Part shown: piece by piece, positions 47,600 through 59,230 of the stretch | How the letters are laid out: every line of letters begins with the position of its first letter | Position numbering within the stretch: position 1 is the first letter of the stretch | DNA from: Ceratotherium simum simum | Lineage: Eukaryota; Chordata; Mammalia; Perissodactyla; Rhinocerotidae | Assembly: GCF_000283155.1 (NCBI RefSeq) | Contig: NW_004454262.1 | Coordinates: 1,259,358-1,323,357 of the forward strand | Direction of reading: 5' to 3' | Length of the DNA stretch: 64,000 nt | Translations under genes and position numbers: made by a program | The notes under the pieces: generated by a model | The model's database searches: none | Told to the model about the DNA's origin: nothing | Seen by the model: the letters and a program-made list of their open reading frames with translations, nothing else

Positions 47600-48335
47600 A
47601 AGGGGGGAAATCTTCACATCCCTTATGATGGCTACTATAAAAAAAGGAAATTAGCAAGTATTAGCAAGGATATGGAGAAACTGGAACCCTTGTGCACAGT
47701 TGGTGGGATTGTAAAATGGTGCAACTTCTATGAGAAACAATATAACAGTTCCCCCTGAAATTAAAAATAGAATTACCATATGATCCAGCAATCCTACTTC
47801 TGGGTATATATACAAAAGAATTGGAAACAGTGTCTTGAAGAGATATTTGCAGACCCATATACATAGCAGCACTATTCTCAGTAGCTCAGAGGTGGAAGCT
47901 ATCCAAATGTCCATTGATGGATGAGTGGATAAACAAAATGTGGTATATACATATGATGGAATATTTTGCAGCCTTAAAAAGGAGGGAAATTCTATCACAT
48001 GCTACAACATAGATGAACCTTGAGGACATAATGCTAAGTGAAATCAACTAGTCAAAAAAAGACAAATATTGTATGATTCTACTTATATGAAGTATCTAAA
48101 ATAGTCAAATTAATAGAAACATAAAGTAGAATGGTGGCTACCAGGGACTTGGGGGAGGAGGAAAAGAGGAGTTGTTGATTAATGGGTATAGCATTTCAGT
48201 TTTGCAAGATGAAAAAGTTCTGGAGATCTATTTCACAACAATGTGAATATATTCCACACTCCTAAACTGACTGCTTAAAAATGGTTAAGATAGTAAATTT
48301 TATGGTATGTGTTTTTTGCCACAATAAAAAAAAGG
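47600..48335 (+). repeat. 5'-truncated L1 3' end inside older L1
   Basis: 'ggatatggagaaactggaac', 'ccatatgatccagcaatcct', 'gatgaaccttgaggacataa' and a 3' UTR ending 'tttgccacaataaaaaaaag'. The surrounding old L1 resumes at about 48345 with ORF2 endonuclease-region DNA. Confidence 0.75.
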
Positions 48336-48344
48336 GAGGATAAG

Positions 48345-49070
48345 AAGTATAAATAAGTTGAAAGGAATGCATCCAAATATATTGGTTATCATAATCAGTG
48401 TAAATGAACTAAATTTTCCAGTTCAAAGCAAAAATTGTTAGAGTAGATTAAAATTTAACCTTAATAAAAGAAAAGAAATCCAGATATTTACTCTTTAAGA
48501 AGAAATATAAACTGAAATATAGGAGTACCAAAGATTAAAAGTATAGGGATGAAAAAATTATAGGCCAGGTAAGTACTAAACATAATCAGAGTAGTACGGA
48601 TTTATTAATACCAGACAAAATAGTTTTTATGGCAAAAAGGATTACTAAGGATAAAGAGAACCATTATATATTGATAAAATGTTATATTCTTAAGATTTAT
48701 AATTCCAAAATTACATGCACTTTATAGGATAGCTTCAGACATAAATCAAAATTTAACAGACATTAAAAGAAAAGTTGACAAACCTACTATTATAGAAGGA
48801 GAGTTTAATATATCTTTCTCAGTAATTAATAGGTCAAGCACATGCATATGTCATTATGGATATACAAGATTTGAATGGCACAATTAATAAACCTGATCTA
48901 ATTGACATATCCAGAACACTGTATCTCTCAAAATATTTATTCTTTTCAAGCATAGATGCTAATATTCACCAAAATTGACCACGTGCTTGGTTATAAAGCA
49001 AGTTTCAGTAAATATCAAAAACCAGCTATAGTTAATAATATTGTATTGCATATTACAAAGTTGCTAAGAA
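48345..49070 (+). repeat. Old L1 ORF2 start (endonuclease region)
   Basis: 'accagacaaaatagttttta', 'ccagaacactgtatctctca', 'tttattcttttcaagcatag' and 'gttataaagcaagtttcagt' are the old L1 endonuclease region, badly decayed. Confidence 0.6.
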
Positions 49071-49255
49071 AGTATATCTTAAAAGTTCTCATCACAAGAA
49101 AAAAAATTTTGTAACTGTGTAAAGTGATGGATTTTAACTGGCCTTATTGTGCTGATTGTTTTATAAGGTATACAAATATTGAATCATTATGTTGTACACC
49201 TTAAACTAATATAACATTATATGTCAATTATACCTCAATTAAAAATAATATTTAA
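49071..49255 (+). repeat. Short L1 3' tail insertion
   Basis: 'aagttctcatcacaagaaaa', 'gaatcattatgttgtacacc' and 'tgtcaattatacctcaatta' are an L1 3' end, about 185 bp. The older ORF2 text resumes right after it. Confidence 0.7.
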
Positions 49256-49547
49256 AAAAATCAGTATCATATAGAATAATTTCAGAAGTTATGCTCATAA
49301 TGAAATTATATTAGAAATCAATAATTCAAAGATAATTTTAAAAAGCCCATACATTTAGAAATTTAAAAATACTTCCCAAATATCTATGGAGCAAGGAAAG
49401 AATCAAAAAAGAAATTAAAAAGTACTTATTCCTGAACAATAACAAAAATTGTATCAAAACTGTGGAATTCAGGTTAAATAAAATTTAGAAAAAAATATAT
49501 AGTCATAAATGCATATATTAAAAAGAAAAAATGCTAAAAGATAAAGA

Positions 49548-50160
49548 ACTGTTGATGAATAGCAAATTACCCCAGAACTTAGTAGCTCAAAATAACAAAC
49601 ACTTATTATTTTACAGTTTCTGTGGCTCAGGAGTATGGAGTGGCTTGGCTTGACAGTTCTTGCTCAGGCTCTCTCATAAGGTTTCATTCAAGATACTGGC
49701 CAAGGCTACAGTCATCTGAAGGCTTGAGTAGGATTGAAAGATTTGTTTCCAAGATGGCTCACTCACGTGTCCATTGGCTGGAGGCCTCAGTTTCTTTCCA
49801 TGTGAGCCTATTCTAGGATGACCAACCATCCCAGTCTTCCCAGGGCTGAAAGTTTATCAGGAATTAAAGATTTTCAGTGCTAAAACTCTCAGACAAACCA
49901 GAACAACTGGTCACCCTCACGTCTCCATAGGGCTGCTTGACCTACACCAAAGTGAGTAAGTAATCCAAAAGACAGAGCAAGAACTAGGCCATAATGTCTT
50001 TTATGACCTAGTCTCAGGAGTCACACATCATCATTCCTGTCATAATCTATTCATTAGAAGTGAGTCAATAAGTCCAGTCCACAATCAAGGAGAGGACTTC
50101 ACCTTTTGAAGGGAAAAGTGTCAAAGAATTTGTGGACATATTTTAAAACTGCCAGCCTAT
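49548..50160 (-). mobile_element. MLT1 LTR, reverse, with small DNA element
   Basis: Reversed MLT1 text: 'agcaaattaccccagaactt', 'tattttacagtttctgtggc', 'aagatactggccaaggctac', 'atggctcactcacgtgtcca', 'aatgtcttttatgacctagt'. At 49813-49921 it is interrupted by a short element (separate entry), after which 'ctccatagggctgcttgacc' continues the LTR. Confidence 0.75.
49813..49921 (+). mobile_element. Short inverted-repeat DNA element relic
   Basis: Starts 'aggatgaccaaccatcccag' and ends 'aacaactggtcaccct'; the end read backwards ('agggtgaccagttgttctgg') pairs with the start. About 109 bp, MITE-like. Exact family unknown. No convincing TSD. Confidence 0.5.
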
Positions 50161-50980
50161 GTGTCCAACCAAAGAAGTTATAAAAATGCAATAGGGTAAA
50201 CACAAACTAAGCAAAACAAAGAAGTTAACAGAGATGCGTAGAAATTACTAAAACAGAAAGCAGAGCTATTATAGAGTAGATCATAAGAAAGTCAAAAGAA
50301 GGAAATCAAAAACGACCTAAATAAGTAGAGAGACATACTGTATTCATTGTATTGTATTGTATTCATTCAAAACAGTTTTGAAAAAGAAGAATAAATTTGG
50401 AGAAAGCACACTCCCTAATTTTAATACTTGCTATAAAGCTTGAGTAATCAAGACAGTATGGCATTAGTAAAGGCACGGACACATAGATCAGTGGAACAGA
50501 ATAGAGATTCCAGATATATATCCATACGTATATGGCCAATTGATTTTAAACAAAAGTGTAGAGTTAATTCAAGGGAGAAAAAATAGTCTTTTCAAAACTT
50601 GTGTTGGAATGACTGGACATCCCTTTTCAAAAATGAGAACATTGACGTTACCTTATACAAAATCAACTCAAAATGAATCATAGATCTAAATACAGAACAA
50701 AACTACACAACTCTTAAAAGAAAATATATTGAAAACACTTTCATCATCTGAGGTTAGGCAAAGAGTTCTTAGACATGACACCTAAAGCATGATCCATAAA
50801 AGAAAAAAATGGCAAATTGTTACATTTCATCAATATAAAGAAAGAGTTTGCTCTGTGAAAGATATTATTAAGAGACTAAAAGACAAGCTACAGACTTGGA
50901 GAAATATTTGCAAATCACATATTCAACCAAGACTGGTATTCAGAATACATAAAGAACTCTCAAGGCTCAAGAGTAAGAAA

Positions 50981-51170
50981 ACAGGGCCAGCCCCAGGGGC
51001 CTAGTGGTTAAGTTTGATGCATTCTGCTTCAGTGGCCTGGGTTCAGCTCCTGGGCACAGACCTACACCACTCATCTATTGGTGGCCGTGCTGTGACAGTG
51101 GCCCAAGTACAAAATAGAGGATGACTGGCAACAGATGTTAGCTCAGGGCGAGTCTTCCTCAAAAAAAAAA
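50981..51170 (+). repeat. ERE SINE
   Basis: 'agggccagccccaggggcct', 'gttcagctcctgggcacaga', 'gttagctcagggcgagtctt', poly(A). TSD 'aagagtaagaa' at 50969-50979 and 51171-51181. Confidence 0.94.
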
Positions 51171-51203
51171 AAGAGTAAGAATACAACCCAATTAAAAAGT
51201 GAG

Positions 51204-52725
51204 CACCAGAGGAGACAGTGTTAGCAAGGCGGCATAGGTGGACTCTGAACTCACCTCCTTCCACAGACCCAACAACTTCACAACTACTCTTGGAAAAATT
51301 ACCCCTGAGAGAGAACTGAAAACTGGATGAAAAGAACCCCTGCAAGGGATAGTGCTGACTGAGTTGGAAGAGGCAGAAATTCCATTCTGGAGAGAAAAAA
51401 GCCACCTTCGTGAGCCACAGTGCTTCATGGCTGCTGGGAGCAATCCTAAGGTACACAGCCTTCCCTAGAGGAGCAGGGGATCTGAGCAGAGAAGCATTAC
51501 TGGTATAAGCAGCTTTGGGCCTCAGCACAACCCAGACTAATGTCATAATATCTGGCTTTGCTGGCTGTTAACAACAATGAGGAATACCCCCAGAAAAGCT
51601 ATTGGACATAAGGGAAACAAAGCCTGCTCTTATAGGGCCTGTGCACAAATTCACCCGTTTCAGAAAGCAACCTAAATCACCAGAAAGAAAAATGCGCAAT
51701 CCCTTGGTGAAAAGAGACTCACCTAATAGGCTTTGGGTGCTTCTCCAGGGACTGATATATTGGTGGCAGCCATTATTCTGACCCAGTAGACTGACATAGA
51801 TGCTGGCAGATGCCAGTGGAGTTATTCCCCTGGACTGTTAGCCCAGGGTCTGTCCCACCCACTAGAGCACTGACTAATCCAGCTCAGCCAGGGCAGGTAG
51901 CCTGCCCTAGGGACTGGCCCCACCTAACAGCAAGCCCTTCGGCAACTTTTGGGCCTGCATAGGTAGGGTGCCTGGAACCTCTGCAGCTGGGTGAGCGGAT
52001 CTGCCTCTGTGGGGCAGGGCATGCTCAAGGAGTGGGTGGACTGTGTGGGGCATTGGTGGAGTGTGTGGGACCTCTGCAGTGGGGCGACTGGGTCTGCTTC
52101 TGTGGGTTGGGGCATGCACATGGGGCAGGACTGTGTTGACAGGCTCTGTGGCCCTCTGGGTGGTGGGACTGGACAGCTGCAGCAGACTTGTGATTCTCAG
52201 ACTGCTACATAGGGGATCAGCCCCACCTTCCAAAGCCTGAAACAATTGGCTGCTCCCATGTCCACTCAGCTGCAACCCTGAGAGAGCTTACAAGAGCCTC
52301 ATAGGCCAGAGGCCTACAGGAATTGTAGGCCCCTGAGCCTAGTAACCAGCCACCCTGATGGCCTACCCACTTAACAGAGAAACTGCAACAGGAATGTGCC
52401 ATTAGACCTTGTAGCCAACAGTGTTGGGGCTCCCTACGCCCAATAAAGTGGCTGAAGGGTCCATAGCAGCCACACGCAGCTGAGCATTACAACCAGCCAG
52501 CCAGGGGTACAGCCTAGCCTCTTCGGGTACCTGCAGCAAGAACAACTCTGCTACAACAGAAGGAGACACATAGCCCACACAGGGGACACTCCTGGAACAT
52601 TTGGAACTGGTGGTAAGAGGGAAGCACACTGATGAGCCTCATAAGACATAGGGCCACTTGTCCAAGATTGGGACACATAACTGACCTACCTAATACATAG
52701 ATATAAGCACAGAGAAAGAGGCAAA
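51204..52725 (+). promoter_or_regulatory. L1 5' UTR, likely promoter region
   Basis: GC-richer than its flanks. Starts 'caccagaggagacagtgtta'. Contains an imperfect tandem of about 93 bp: 'cctctgcag' at 51978 and again at 52071, each followed by a related 'ctgggtctgcttctgtggg'-type block. L1 5' UTRs carry an internal RNA polymerase II promoter. The frames on both strands at 51907-52629 are by-products of GC content. Confidence 0.75.
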
Positions 52726-53619
52726 ATGAAGAGACAAAGGAATATGGTCCAAGTAAGGGAACAGGGCAAAACCTCAGACAAAGAACTAAATGAAACAGAA
52801 ATAAACAATCTACCTGACAAAGAGTTCAAACAAAAATTCATAGGGATGCTCCCTGATCTTCAGAGAAGAATGGATGAACTCAGTGAGAACTTCAACAAAG
52901 TATTGGAAACTATAAAAAGGAACCAATCATAAGTGAAGAATACAATCCTGGAAATGAAAAATTCGCTAGAGGGACTCAATAGCAGAGTAGATGATACAGA
53001 AGAACAGATCAGTGAGCTGGATGAAAGACTAGAGGAAATAACCCAAGCTAAACAGATAAAAGAAAAAAGAGTTAAAAAGAACAAGGATGGTCTAAGGGAC
53101 CTCTAGGACAACACCAAGCACACTAACATCCATATTATATGTGTCCCAGAAGGAGAAGAGAAAGACAAAGGGGCAGAGAATCTATTTGAAGAAATAATAG
53201 CTGAAAACTTTCCTAACCTACAGAAGGAAACAGACATCCAGGTACAGGAAGCACAGAGAGATCAAACAAGATAAACCTAAAGATACCGACACCAAGACAC
53301 ACTATAATTAAAATATCAAGAATTAAAGATAGAAGGAGAATCCTAAAAGCTGCAAGAGAGGGGCAGCAAGTTACATACAAAGGAAACCCCATAAGGCTAT
53401 CAGCTGACTTCTCAGCAGAAACCTCACAGGCTAGAAGAAAGTGGCATGATATATTTAAAGTGATGAAAGGGAAAAACCTACAGCCAAGAATGCTCTATCC
53501 AGCTAGGTTATCATTCAGAATGGAAGGAGAGGTAAAGAGTTTCCCAGACAGGCAAAAACTAAAGGAATTTTATCACCAAGAAACCAGCCTTACAAGAAAT
53601 GCTACAGGGACTTATTTAA
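52726..53619 (+). pseudogene. L1 ORF1 (RNA-binding chaperone), broken
   Basis: ORF1p is a trimeric coiled-coil RNA-binding protein that coats L1 RNA. The start MKRQRNMVQVREQG lies at 52726 after a purine-rich leader. Residues 1-68 are open, then a TAA (52930-52932). The same frame continues with a coiled coil (EEQISELDERLEEITQ) to a TAG (53104-53106). A one-base shift near 53270 moves on to the RRM/CTD part, which includes 'WHDIFKV' and 'LQPRMLYPARLSFRMEGE'. One extra base near 53566-53572 ('aattttatcacc') loses the expected stop TAA at 53617-53619, so the open frame runs on to 53867. Encoded length about 297 codons if intact, ordinary for the family. Confidence 0.88.
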
Positions 53620-54110
53620 GTGGGAAAGAGAAGATCACAAATAGGAATAAGAAAATTAGCAAAAAACAAAAAAGCAATAAAATCACTGGCAAATGTACAG
53701 TAAAGGTAACAGATCAACCACCTATGAAGATAATAGGACAGTCAAAAGACAAAAGTACTAAAATTATCTATTTCCATGATAAGAGGGTAACATACACACT
53801 CACAAAAAAAGAGGTTAGATATGATATCAAAAACATAAAATGGGGGAAGAGGGGAGTAAAAGAGTAGAGCTTTTAGCAAGAGGTCAAATTAAAGAGACCA
53901 TCAACTTAATATAGATGCTGATACACATAGGTTATTATACATGAACCTCATGGTAATCACAAATCAGAAACCTATAAAAAATACACAAAAAACTAAGAGA
54001 AAAGAACCCAAACATAATGCTAAAGAAATCCATCAAACCACAAGGGAAGAGAACAAGAGAAGAAAGGAACAGAGAAGAACTACTAAAACACCAGGAAGAA
54101 AAGGTACAAG
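53620..54110 (+). other. L1 inter-ORF spacer
   Basis: About 490 bp, much longer than the spacer in primate L1, but this text also occurs in other old placental L1 lineages as I remember them. The 135-codon frame ending at 53867 is an overrun of ORF1, not a third gene. Confidence 0.7.
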
Positions 54111-57100
54111 ATGGCAATAAGTACATACTTATCAATATCTACTTTAAATGTCAATAGACTAAATGCTCTCGTCAAAAGACATAGGATGGCTGATTGAACG
54201 AAAAAAAAGACCCATATTTATGCTGCATAGAAGAGACACACTTCAGACCTAAAGACGCTCACAAACTGAAAGTGAAGGGATGGAAAAAGATACTCTATGC
54301 AAATGGCAAGGAAAAGAAAGCTGGGGTAGAAATACTTATATCAGATAAAATAGACTTTAAAACAAAAACTGTAACAAGAGACAAAGAAGCTTACTACATA
54401 ATGATTAAGGGAACAGTCCAACAAGAGGTTGTAACACTTGTAAATATCTACGCACCCAACATAGGAGCACCCAAATATATAAAGCAATTATTAACAGACA
54501 TAAAAAGAGAAATAGACAGTAACACAATAATAGTAGGGGACTTTAACATTCCACTTACACCAACGGATAGATCATCCAAACAGCAGATCAATAAGGAAAC
54601 ACGAGCCTTAAACGACACATTAGACAAGATGGACTTAGTAGATATATACAGAACATTCCATCCAAAAACCACGGAATACACATTCTTTTCAAGTGCACAT
54701 GGAATGTTCTCCAGGACAGATCACATATTAGGCCACAAAACAAATCTCAATAAATTTGAGAAGATTGAAATAATACCAAGCATCTTTTCTGACCACAATG
54801 GTATGAAACTAGAAATCAACTACAGGAAAAAAATCAGAAGAGCCACAAATATGTGGAGATTACACCAAATGCTACTGAACAACGATTGGGTCAATGAAGA
54901 AATCAAAGGAGAAATCAGAAAATACCTGGAGATAAATGAAAATGAGAATATGATATGCCAAAATTTATGGGAAAAAGCAAACCCAGTTCAAAGAGGGAAG
55001 TTTATAGCTATACAGGCCTACCTCAACAAATAAGAAAAATCTCAAATAAACAATCTAACAGTGCAACTAAAGGAATTGGAAAAAGAAGAACAAACAAAGC
55101 CCAAAGTCAGTAGAAGAAAGGATATAATCAAAATCAGAGCAGAAATAAGTGAAATAGAGACTAAAAAAATAATAGACAAAATCAATGGAACTAAGAACTG
55201 GTTCTTTGAAAAGGTAAACAAAATTGACAAACCTTTAGCTAGACTCACCAAGAAAAAAAGAGAGACGTTTCAATTAAATAAAATCAAAAATGAAAGAGGA
55301 CAAATTACAACAGATACCTCAGAAATACAAATATTATAAGAGAATACCATCAATAGCTATATACCAACAAACTGGATAATCTAGAAGAAATGGATAAATT
55401 CTTAGAATCACACAAACTTCCAAAACTGAGTCAAGAAGAAATAGAGAATTTGACCAGACCAATCACCAGCAAGGAGATCAAAACAGGAATCAAAAACTTC
55501 CCCCAAAATAAAAGTCCAGGACCAGACAGCCTCCCTGGTGAATTCTACCAAACATTCAAAGAAGACTTAATACCTATCCTTCTCAAACTCTTCCAAAAAT
55601 TGAAGAGGAGGGGAAGCTTCCTAACTCATTCTACAAAACCAACATTACCCTGATACCAAAACCAGACAAGGACAACATAAAAAAAGAAAATTACGGGCCA
55701 ACATCACTGATGAACATTGATGCAAAAATCCTCAACAAAATCCTAGCAAATCGAATACAACAATACATTAAAAAGATCATATGCCATGATCAAATGGGAT
55801 TCCTTCCAGGAATGCAGGGATGGTTCAGCATTTGCAAATCAATCAACATGATAAACCACATGAACAACATGAATAATAAAAATCACATGATCATCTCAAT
55901 AGATGCAGAGAAAGCATTTGACAAGGTCAGCAACCACTTATGATAAAAACTCTGAGAAAAATGGCTATAGAAGGAAAGTATCTCAACATAATAAAGGCCA
56001 TATATGACAAACCCACAGCTAATATCATTCTCAAAGGTGAAACACTGAAAATTATCCCTCTAAGAACAGGAACCAGACAAGGATGCCCACTTTCACCACC
56101 CTTATTTAACATAGTATTGGAAATCCTAACCAGAGCAATCAGGCAAGAAAAAAGAAATAAAAGGGATCCAAATGGGAAAGGAAGAAGTGAAACTGTCACT
56201 ATTTGCAGGTGACATGATTTTATATATAGAAAACCCTAAAGAACCCACCAAAAAAGTTTTAAAAATAATGAATAAATATGGTGAAGTTGCAGGATACAAA
56301 ATCAACATACAAAAATCAGCTGCATTTCTATACACTAACAACAAATTAGCAGAAAGAGAAATTAGGAATACAATCCCTTTTACAATTGCAACAAAAAGAA
56401 TAAAATAACTAGGAATAAAGTTAACCAAAGAGGTGAAAGATCTGTACACTGAAAACTATAAAACATTGTTGAAAGAAATTGAAGAAGACACAAAGAAATG
56501 GAAAGATATTCCATGTTCTTGGCTTGGAAGAATTAACATAGTTAAAATGTCCACACTTCCTAAAGCAATCTATAGATCCAACACAATCCCTATCAAAGTT
56601 CCAACAACATTTTTCATAGAAATAGAACAAAGAATCCTAAAATTTATATGGAAAAACAAAAGACTCCAAATAGCCAAAGGAATCCTGAGAAAAAAGAACA
56701 AAGCTGGAGGTATCACACTCTCTGATTTTAAAATATGCTACAAAGCTATAGTAACCAAAACAGCATGGTACTGGCACAAAAACTGACTCACAGATCAATG
56801 GAACAGAATCAAGAGCATAGAAATAAACCCACACATCTATGGACAGCTAATTTTCGACAAGGGAGCCAAGAACATACAATGGAGAAAAGAAAGTATCTTC
56901 AATAAACGGTGTTGGGAAAACTGGACAGCCACGTGCAAAAGAATGATAGTAGAGCATTCTCTTACACCATATGCAAAAATTAACTCCAAATGGATTAAAG
57001 CCTTGAATGTAAGACCTGAAACCATGAAACTTCTAGAATAAAACGTGGGCAGTATGCTCTTCAACATTCATCTTAGCAGCATATTTTCAAGTACCATGTC

Positions 57101-57966
57101 TGACCAGGCAAAGGAAATAATAGAAAAAAATAAAGAAATGGGACTACATCAAGCCAAAAATCTTCTGTACAGCAAAGAAAACCATCAACAAAATGAAAAG
57201 ACAACACAACAATTGGGAGAAGACATTTGCAAACCATATATCTCAGGGGGGTTAATATCCAAAATATATAAAGAACTCATACATCTCAACATCAAAAAAC
57301 GAACAACCCAATTAAAAAGCGGGCAAAAGATCTGAACAGACATTTTTCCAAAGGAGATTTACAGATGGCCAACAGGCACGTGAAAAGATGTTCAACATCA
57401 CTAATTATCAGGGAAATGCAAATCAAAACTACAATGAGATATCACCTCACTCCTGTCAGAACGGCTGTAATTAACAAGACAGGAAACAACATGTGTTGGA
57501 GAGGATGTGGAGAGAAGGGAACTCTCATACACTGCTGGTGAGAGTGCAAACTGGTGCAGCCACTATGAAAAACAGTATGGAGATTCCTAAAAAATTTAAG
57601 ACTAGAACTACCATATGATCCAGCTATTCCACTGCTGGGTATCTATCCAAAAAACATGAAGACACCCATGTGTAAAGATACATGCACCCCTGTGTTCATT
57701 GCAGCATTATTCACAACAGCCAAGACATGCAAGCAACTTAGGTGCCCATTAAGGGATGAATGGATGAAGAAGATGTGGTATATATATATATATATACAAT
57801 GGAATACTACTCAGCCATAAAAAATGATGAAATTTGGCCATTTGTGGCAACATGGATGGACCATGAGGGTATTATGCTAAGCCAAATAAGTCTAAGGGAG
57901 AAAGTCACATACCATATGATCTCACTCATCAGTAGAAGACAAAAACAACAACAAATAATTACATAG
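54111..57966 (+). pseudogene. L1 ORF2 (endonuclease-reverse transcriptase), broken
   Basis: ORF2p nicks target DNA and reverse-transcribes L1 RNA. ATG at 54111 gives MAISTYLSISTLNVNRLNAL, then a TGA at 54195-54197 and a one-base loss. The endonuclease continues in another frame to 55033 with NIYAPN, GDFNIP, the SRTDHILGH block and SDHNGMKLE, so its usual catalytic motifs are present. A TAA replaces CAA at 55031-55033. Further frame changes occur before 55390, 55710 and 55940. The RT keeps [22 protein letters not shown] and [14 protein letters not shown], but the active site reads FAGDM (56202-56216) where FADDM is expected. A TAA in 'aaataacta' (56403-56411) follows. The C-terminal part ends near 57966. 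Confidence 0.9.
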
Positions 57967-58146
57967 AGACTGAGATTGGACTGGTGGAGAGGGAGGAGGG
58001 TAAATGGACGATTAGGAACATGTGCACGGTGATGGATTGTAATTAGTCTTTGGGTGGTGAACATGATGTAACCTATGTAGAAATAGAAGTATAATGATGT
58101 ACACCTGAAATTTACATGTTATAAACCAATTTACCGCAATGAAAAA
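57967..58146 (+). other. L1 3' UTR and poly(A)
   Basis: Contains 'ggactggtggagagggagga', 'gtaattagtctttgggtggt', 'gatgtacacctgaaatttac' and 'aaaccaatttaccgcaatg', then ten A. A (TA)n run lies just upstream at 57780-57797 within ORF2. Confidence 0.85.
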
Positions 58147-58156
58147 AAAAAGTGAG

Positions 58157-58353
58157 GTCCTGCCTAGTGGTGTAGTGGTTAAGTTTGCACACTCGGCTTC
58201 AGTGACCCGGGGTTTGAAGGTTCAGATCCTGGGTGCAGACCTGCACACCACTCATCAAGCCATGCTGTGGTGGCTTCCCACATAAAATAGAGGAAGACTG
58301 GCAACAGATGTTAGCTCAGGGCCAACATTCCTCAGCAAAAAAAAAAAACAAAC
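58157..58353 (+). repeat. ERE SINE adjoining the L1
   Basis: 'gtcctgcctagtggtgtagt' head (first bases lost or changed), 'gttagctcagggccaacatt' tail, poly(A). Its left flank 'aaaaagtgag' (58147-58156) is also the right TSD of the L1. The corresponding right flank 'aaatagtgga' (58354-58363) matches 8 of 10. Confidence 0.9.
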
Positions 58354-59230
58354 AAATAGTGGACAAAGTACTTGAACAGACACTTCACCAATAAGAATAT
58401 AAGGATGGTCAAGAAGCACATCAGCCATTCGGGAAATTCAAACTAAAATCACTGAGGGATACCACTATCCACTTATTATAACAGCTACAATATAAACTAC
58501 TGACAATACTAAGTGCTGCTGAGTATGTGGAGCAACTGGAACTCTCGACTGCTAGTGGGAATGCAAAATGGTATGGACACTCTGGAAAAGAGTTCAGCAG
58601 TTTCTTATAAAGTTAAAAACACATGTACCACATGATGCAATCCTGAGTGTTTACCCCAGAGGAATGAATACTTATGATCACGCAAAAACCTTTACCTAAA
58701 TTTTTACAGCAACTCTATTTACAATTACCTCAAACTGAAAACAACCCAAATGTTCTGTAATGGGTTTATGGTTCAACAAACTGTAGTAAATCCATACTGT
58801 GAAATACTACTCCATGATAAAAAAGAATGGATTACTGATACACACAATAATGTGGATGAATCTTAAATGCATTATGCTGAGTGAAAGAAGCTAGCCTCAA
58901 AAGATTACATACTGTAGGATTCCATTTGTACGACATTCTTGAAAGGATAAAACTATAGTAATTTTATAGTAATAAAACTATAGTTTAGTAATGGAGAACA
59001 GATCACAGATTAAGGTTGCTAGAGGATAGCGGTGGTTTGAGGACTACAAAGGAATAGCAAGAGATAGATTTTGGAGGTTATAAAACTTTTCGGTATCTTG
59101 ATTATGGTTGTGGTTACACAAATCTATCCATTTCTCAAAATTCATAGGACTGTACACTAGAAAAAGGTCAATTTTACTGTTAATTAATTAATTTTTAATG
59201 TTAATTTTTAAAATAATATTGAAAATAAAG

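Larger units (their letters stand above)
51204..58146 (+). mobile_element. Nearly complete L1, both ORFs broken
   Basis: 6.94 kb with 5' UTR (51204-52725), ORF1 (52726-53619), a long inter-ORF spacer (53620-54110), ORF2 (54111-57966) and a 3' UTR ending in poly(A) at 58137-58146. Perfect 10 bp TSD 'aaaaagtgag' at 51194-51203 and 58147-58156. 'gacgattaggaacatgtgca' marks the 3' UTR. It is younger than everything around it, because it interrupts an L1 tail and abuts an ERE, but it carries many stops and frameshifts and is not autonomous. The 3' UTR differs from that of the minus-strand tail at 15810-15998. Confidence 0.93.
50286..59230 (+). repeat. L1 ORF2 end and 3' UTR, host of nested insertions
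   Basis: Own sequence: 50286-50980, 51171-51193 and 58364-59230. It shows the ORF2 C-terminal part ('gagtaatcaagacagtatgg', 'agaacattgacgttacctta', and after the insertions 'cttgaacagacacttcacca') and a 3' UTR ('tccatttctcaaaattcata'). An internal deletion near 50340 is filled by 'attgtattgtattgtattca'. Everything between is younger insertion. Confidence 0.75.

Noticed and set aside
46212..47998. Several 70-143 codon hydrophobic minus-strand frames
   Set aside because: Antisense of A-rich L1 DNA; runs of F, L and I come from poly(A)-rich sense strand.
51043..52629. Frames up to 167 codons around the L1 5' UTR
   Set aside because: GC-rich L1 leader read in both directions; the minus frames also cross the ERE/L1 junction.
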